64,000 nt of DNA, from assembly GCA_003228115.1 (NCBI GenBank), contig QEVV01000003.1:1-64000 (forward strand), given 5' to 3'. Source of the stretch: Chloroflexota bacterium. GTDB lineage: Bacteria; Chloroflexota; Dehalococcoidia; Lucifugimonadales; SAR202-VII-2. The notes below the pieces were generated by a model. That model saw only the letters and a list, made by a program, of their open reading frames with translations. It was not told the DNA's origin and made no database searches. Position 1 is the stretch's first letter. The number at the start of each line of letters is the position of its first letter. Position numbers and translations under genes: made by a program. Shown one piece after another: positions 60,745 to 64,000 of the stretch.

Positions 60745-60905
60745 AGCGCGCCTCCGGCATGAAAGGTGCGGCGATTGTACAGCGAGAGGCGTGGGGCGTC
60801 ATCCGAAGTGGTGCCGCGTCTCGAAACGCCATCATCCACCCTGGCTGGCACAGCCGGCCAGGATGGAGTCTTCAAATCGGCGACATTTGCGAATCATTCG
60901 CGCTC

Positions 60906-61466
60906 TTACCCAACTGAAATCACTTCCCAACCGAATACTCTTAGCGCTTGATGCACTGGATGAGCAAGCACGCCGCGGTAGGATTCGGTCCGGTCCGAGA
61001 GTCTGATCCCTACGACATATCGAGCAATAGCCTCGAAAGAGTCGACCAAGGGGGTCAGATCGATCAGTGGAGGGGAGTGCTCATAGCCCACAACTACAAC
61101 AGCCAGCCTTTCTGAACACCCGAGTTCACCCAGCTTATAGCTATCGCCTACGCTGCTGACATTGCCGCGGTAGGGATGTAGGAGGTTGACCGACCAATTT
61201 TCAGCTTCCTTGCCGTTGTCCCCAAAGGGGCGGGTGATTTTCACCTCTATGGCCCAATAATCCCGTATAAGAAGGTCTGGCGTCCTCTGGGTTGAAATGC
61301 GGCCAGAATAGGCGGGCATTGAATCCAACAACATCGCGACCTGCTTCACCAATTGTGGTTCGCCGTAGGGACCAACACCAGGATGAAAGGAACGAAACGG
61401 CACGCCCCCGTTATCCACCGCAACGAGGGAATCCGCGATGTCCGAGACGACTTCAGCGAGCTGCAT
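60906..61466 (-). CDS. PD-(D/E)XK nuclease-like protein, no recognised family
   Basis: The 186-residue protein contains RTPDLLIRDYWAIEVKI, a classic PD...ExK metal-binding nuclease motif (Pro63-Asp64, Glu74, Lys76). A conserved-looking Glu36 (GPYGEPQLV) could complete the site, as in type II restriction enzymes. No methyltransferase, helicase or specificity gene is adjacent. It could be a solitary restriction enzyme remnant, a repair nuclease or a mobile-element gene. Confidence 0.6.
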   Translation of the reverse strand: MQLAEVVSDIADSLVAVDNGGVPFRSFHPGVGPYGEPQLVKQVAMLLDSMPAYSGRISTQRTPDLLIRDYWAIEVKITRPFGDNGKEAENWSVNLLHPYRGNVSSVGDSYKLGELGCSERLAVVVVGYEHSPPLIDLTPLVDSFEAIARYVVGIRLSDRTESYRGVLAHPVHQALRVFGWEVISVG

Positions 61467-61534
61467 TCTCTGCCTCTATATCTAACGGGCAATCGGGAGA
61501 AGGGGTTGGGACAATTTGCGCGCCCCTCCGCTTC

Positions 61535-62281
61535 TTACGCCGAAAACGCTATGCCTTGCCACGGGCCGCGGAAGAGGCGGCCGTAGCCGTAAATGGGTTC
61601 GGTGATGCCGGTTCGGCGCAACCCTTCCCAAATGATGGACTGGCTCGCAGTCACGACGTTTGCACCTGTGTCACGTTCTATGGCCTCGATCTGATCGGCG
61701 GTGGCCTTGTTGGGACTGGGAATGTACACGGTGTCTGCATCGGGGTGTTCTTCCATCAGCTGCCTGGCGATGGCCGCCGAGCGGGATGAAGGCGTGCGGG
61801 CCAGCCAATCCTCGTCGACACCAACGCCCCTGGTGCCCAGAACTTCGAAACCTTCGATGGCGAGGTAGTCGTCCTTGGGTTCCACTGCTGGCGGTGGATC
61901 GGCAATCTGTACTACCACTAGCTTCTGGGCCTTCACCTGCCTGAGCGCGTTCATCTGGCAGGTGATACTGCTGGAGAAGGGAACGCCGTGCTCCTTTCCC
62001 AAGTCCCTAAGGAACTGGCCGATGCGTTCATACCCCACCCACAAGTTCAGCGGGATGCCGCCCAGTATGATGATGTCCACTTTGCGGCGGGCCATGACCT
62101 TGGCGATCTCTAGACTCTGCTCCACGCCACGGGCTATCTCTTCGTCGGTCAGGTCGATGACAGCGCCCGTACTTATGGCAAGGGTAACGCCGGGAGGGGC
62201 GATCCTATAGAACTCGTGGACGAAGGCTTCCGAGATAGAGGGTGCCGAGGTGTAGCCAATGCGGGCGCGGTAACCGTACAT
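61535..62281 (-). CDS. Asp/Glu racemase superfamily protein (maleate isomerase/arylmalonate decarboxylase-like)
   Basis: With the ATG at 62281 the protein is 248 residues. GGIPLNLWVGYERI and SSITCQMNAL (likely catalytic Cys) and NVVTASQSIIWEGLR match the maleate isomerase/arylmalonate decarboxylase branch. In that branch two Cys act as acid and base; the second site here is Ser/Gln, so decarboxylase-like chemistry is possible. Substrate unknown. Confidence 0.82.
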   Translation of the reverse strand: MYGYRARIGYTSAPSISEAFVHEFYRIAPPGVTLAISTGAVIDLTDEEIARGVEQSLEIAKVMARRKVDIIILGGIPLNLWVGYERIGQFLRDLGKEHGVPFSSSITCQMNALRQVKAQKLVVVQIADPPPAVEPKDDYLAIEGFEVLGTRGVGVDEDWLARTPSSRSAAIARQLMEEHPDADTVYIPSPNKATADQIEAIERDTGANVVTASQSIIWEGLRRTGITEPIYGYGRLFRGPWQGIAFSA

Positions 62282-62414
62282 AAGCCATCCTTCTGAAACG
62301 TGATTTCCCGGGGCTTGTTGCCACGGGCGGGGCAATTCCATCACAAGGGGTGGCCGATGTCAACGACGAGGGATTGGAGGTGGCCTGCAGGGCGGGGCTG
62401 CGACCCGGTCTGAC

Positions 62415-63278
62415 CTAGAGTCGACGCGCCGCCTCAACTACCTGGCGGGCCTGTTCATACCCACGGCGGCCCCCTTTGAGGATGGGCGGAACCACGTAGA
62501 AGCGGTTCATACCTCGATCCAAAAAGGCCTTCAACAAATCCAGGGCAATCTCTGACCCTGCCCGCTCCTTTTTTAGGTCATTCGCCATATCTTCGGGAAC
62601 GTCCCCGAAGGTGAGTCCCTCTTTGTCCAAGACTGGCAGCCCCCAGAAAACGGGCACAGCTAACTCAGCGCCGCTAAGGCGAGCGTAGGCTTCCAAGAAC
62701 TGCGTCGCCTGCGCCGGGTCGAAGAGCGTCTGGGTCATCAGGAAGTGCGCTCCGGCTTCCACCTTGCGGTGGGCCAAAGGGGCTTCCACGACAAGGTCCC
62801 GGCCGAGGTCAACGGTGGCGCCAATGCAGAAGTCGGTGGGGACGGGCAGCTTGATGCCTTTATAGTCGATGCCTTCGTTCATGGCGCTAATCGAGGCAAT
62901 AAACTCGGTGGGGGTGAAATCGTCAACGGCCTGGGCTGCGCCGCGTTCACCCTCAATGAACGGGTCGCCACCAACAACCACGACATTCTCCAGGCCCAAC
63001 GCCTGGGCACCGAGGAGTTGGCTCTGAAGAGCAAGCCGGTTCATATCCCGGCAGGCGAGCGTAAAGGTAACGTCCCTACCCGACCGCTGGCGTAGCAAGT
63101 GGGCGGCCGTGACAGAGTCCAGCCGAACCGACTTGCCAGGACTGTAAGCTATGGAGAAGAAATCGGAGTCGACGAGGGCGGCTTGGTCCAACGGGTCTAG
63201 GTTTGCTCCCCGGGGGGGTGACACGTCGCAGAGAAAGCTCAGCGAACTGTTAGGAAGGCTTTCGACAACTTTGCCCAT
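62415..63278 (-). CDS. metF: Methylenetetrahydrofolate reductase-family protein
   Basis: From the ATG at 63278 the protein is 287 residues. The FAD-binding TIM barrel is visible in CDVSPPRGANLDPLDQAA, TFTLACRDMNRLALQSQLLGAQALGLENVVVVGGDPF, and GAHFLMTQTLFDPAQATQFLEAY. It reduces methylene-THF to methyl-THF or takes part in its reverse. The start with MGKVVESLPNSS is supported by TGGAG. The gene symbol is at family level. Confidence 0.85.
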   Translation of the reverse strand: MGKVVESLPNSSLSFLCDVSPPRGANLDPLDQAALVDSDFFSIAYSPGKSVRLDSVTAAHLLRQRSGRDVTFTLACRDMNRLALQSQLLGAQALGLENVVVVGGDPFIEGERGAAQAVDDFTPTEFIASISAMNEGIDYKGIKLPVPTDFCIGATVDLGRDLVVEAPLAHRKVEAGAHFLMTQTLFDPAQATQFLEAYARLSGAELAVPVFWGLPVLDKEGLTFGDVPEDMANDLKKERAGSEIALDLLKAFLDRGMNRFYVVPPILKGGRRGYEQARQVVEAARRL

Positions 63279-63384
63279 GAAACAGCTCCAGACCACCATC
63301 GGGCCGCAATATCGCCAAACGAGGAACGCCGTGGGCCCAGAACGGACCCACGGCACTTTGAATCAGTAGGACGCGCGAAGGAAA

Positions 63385-63642
63385 CTAGTCTGAGACGCCC
63401 TTTTCTTTCAGGAAGTCCAAAGCGTCCTGGACGGTCCCGATCTTCTCAGCATCTTCGTCAGAGATCTCGACGCGGTTGTTGTCGTCTGAGAACTCTTCCT
63501 CGAAGGCCATGGTCAACTCGACGAGGTCGAGCGAGTCTGCCTCAAGGTCCTCAGTGAGCCTTGCGCCGGGAACCACTTTGGATTCATCGACATCCAGGCG
63601 CTCCGCAATAACTTTCCTTACTCGTTCGAAAACTGTAGCCAC
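63385..63642 (-). CDS. acpP: Acyl carrier protein
   Basis: The 85-residue protein has the phosphopantetheine Ser in [12 protein letters not shown]. It carries acyl chains in fatty-acid synthesis. AAGGAGG precedes the GTG start. It is a single copy near nusB, a typical order. Confidence 0.96.
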   Translation of the reverse strand: MATVFERVRKVIAERLDVDESKVVPGARLTEDLEADSLDLVELTMAFEEEFSDDNNRVEISDEDAEKIGTVQDALDFLKEKGVSD

Positions 63643-63684
63643 CCGTGGAACCTCCTTCGGTTACAACTAGTTCTTATTATAGAG

Positions 63685-64000
63685 TCAGCGAGGGGCGGTT
63701 GCCAGAACCGAGCCCAACACCCCATTGACGAACTTGGAAGAAGTCTCAGAACCAAAGCTCTTAGCCAACTCCACCGCTTCGTTGATCGCTACCTTGGGCG
63801 GAACCCGCTCCCCATGCAGGATTTCGTAAATCGCCAGGCGAAGAATGTTCCGGTCAATGAAGGGAAGCTGCCTGACCGGCCAAGCTGGGGCAAACCTGCC
63901 TATAAGATCGTCAAGATCATCCACCTGCTCGGAGACAGCCTGCACGAGCGACCGTACGAATTCAACGAGGTCAGGGGTCAGGCGGGCTCGGCCTAGGTTC
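63685..64000 (-). CDS. nusB: Transcription antitermination protein NusB (5' end outside window)
   Basis: The frame is open to the window edge, so the ORF-track start at 63945 is internal. The visible 104 residues give [51 protein letters not shown], the NusB C-terminal half. It binds boxA RNA with NusE (S10) to prevent early termination in rRNA operons. Confidence 0.94.
   Translation of the reverse strand, partial: NLGRARLTPDLVEFVRSLVQAVSEQVDDLDDLIGRFAPAWPVRQLPFIDRNILRLAIYEILHGERVPPKVAINEAVELAKSFGSETSSKFVNGVLGSVLATAPR

Noticed and set aside
59965-60762. 265-codon plus-strand ORF
   Set aside because: Antisense to the cyclase-family gene.

Overview
The window looks like the chromosome of a member of the Chloroflexota, most likely the Dehalococcoidia/SAR202 side. 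This is inferred from gene content, not from a marker search. The signs are a split F420 pathway (cofG, cofH, cofD, cofC), a deazaflavin nitroreductase-like gene, Rieske oxygenases next to amidohydrolases, a solute-binding lipoprotein with the V/E/K-rich stalk common in Chloroflexota, an HtpX-PspAB pair, and a free-standing 5S rRNA gene. Base composition is moderately GC-rich, genes are dense, and short palindromic repeats sit in many gaps.

Layout. 1-3.3 kb: repeat-rich secreted proteins (dockerin-like, cohesin-like and Ig-like pieces, 150-nt tandem repeats), one split by a one-base insertion. 3.4-6.4 kb: a small secreted protein, an unusual SRAP/primase-like/helicase fusion, and tRNA-Ser(TGA). 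6.9-15.3 kb: metabolic genes (F420-type nitroreductase, DUF2007, two MetE/UROD-superfamily proteins, sugar dehydrogenase lipoprotein, DMT exporter, amidohydrolase, isochorismatase-like protein, SnoaL gene with an amber codon). 15.6-18.7 kb: a zinc module (Fur/Zur regulator, znuA, znuC, znuB) with clear operator palindromes. 18.8-24.1 kb: an MFS exporter, then rpmH-rnpA-yidD-(BamB-like)-yidC-jag, ending in a strong terminator. 24.2-29.9 kb: UbiA-type prenyltransferase, TetR regulator and a glycine betaine ABC operon.

29.9-40 kb: two genes that each read through an in-frame UGA. One is a deiodinase-like thioredoxin-fold protein and the other a peroxiredoxin-like protein. Both have UxxC motifs and a bacterial-type SECIS hairpin just after the UGA, so both are predicted selenoproteins. 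They flank a hydrolase, a Rieske oxygenase and the F420 operon. 40-51.4 kb: cupin, methyltransferase, fluoride channel, amidohydrolase, LepA, HtpX-PspAB, PhoU, MBL-fold hydrolase, FAH-family hydrolase and a second Rieske oxygenase. 51.5-64 kb: orphan 5S rRNA with its own promoter, GH15 hydrolase, flavin reductase, TenA/PqqC-like protein, zincin, endonuclease IV, Yip1 protein, thiL-tsaE-tsaB, cyclase-family hydrolase, a solitary PD-(D/E)XK protein, an Asp/Glu-racemase-family protein, MetF, acyl carrier protein and the end of NusB.

The most notable items are the two UGA-recoded genes, the SRAP/primase-like/helicase fusion, the orphan 5S gene, the frameshifted repeat protein, and the zinc operators. 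The two UGA genes imply selenocysteine machinery elsewhere in the genome, because no selA, selB, selC or selD is visible here.
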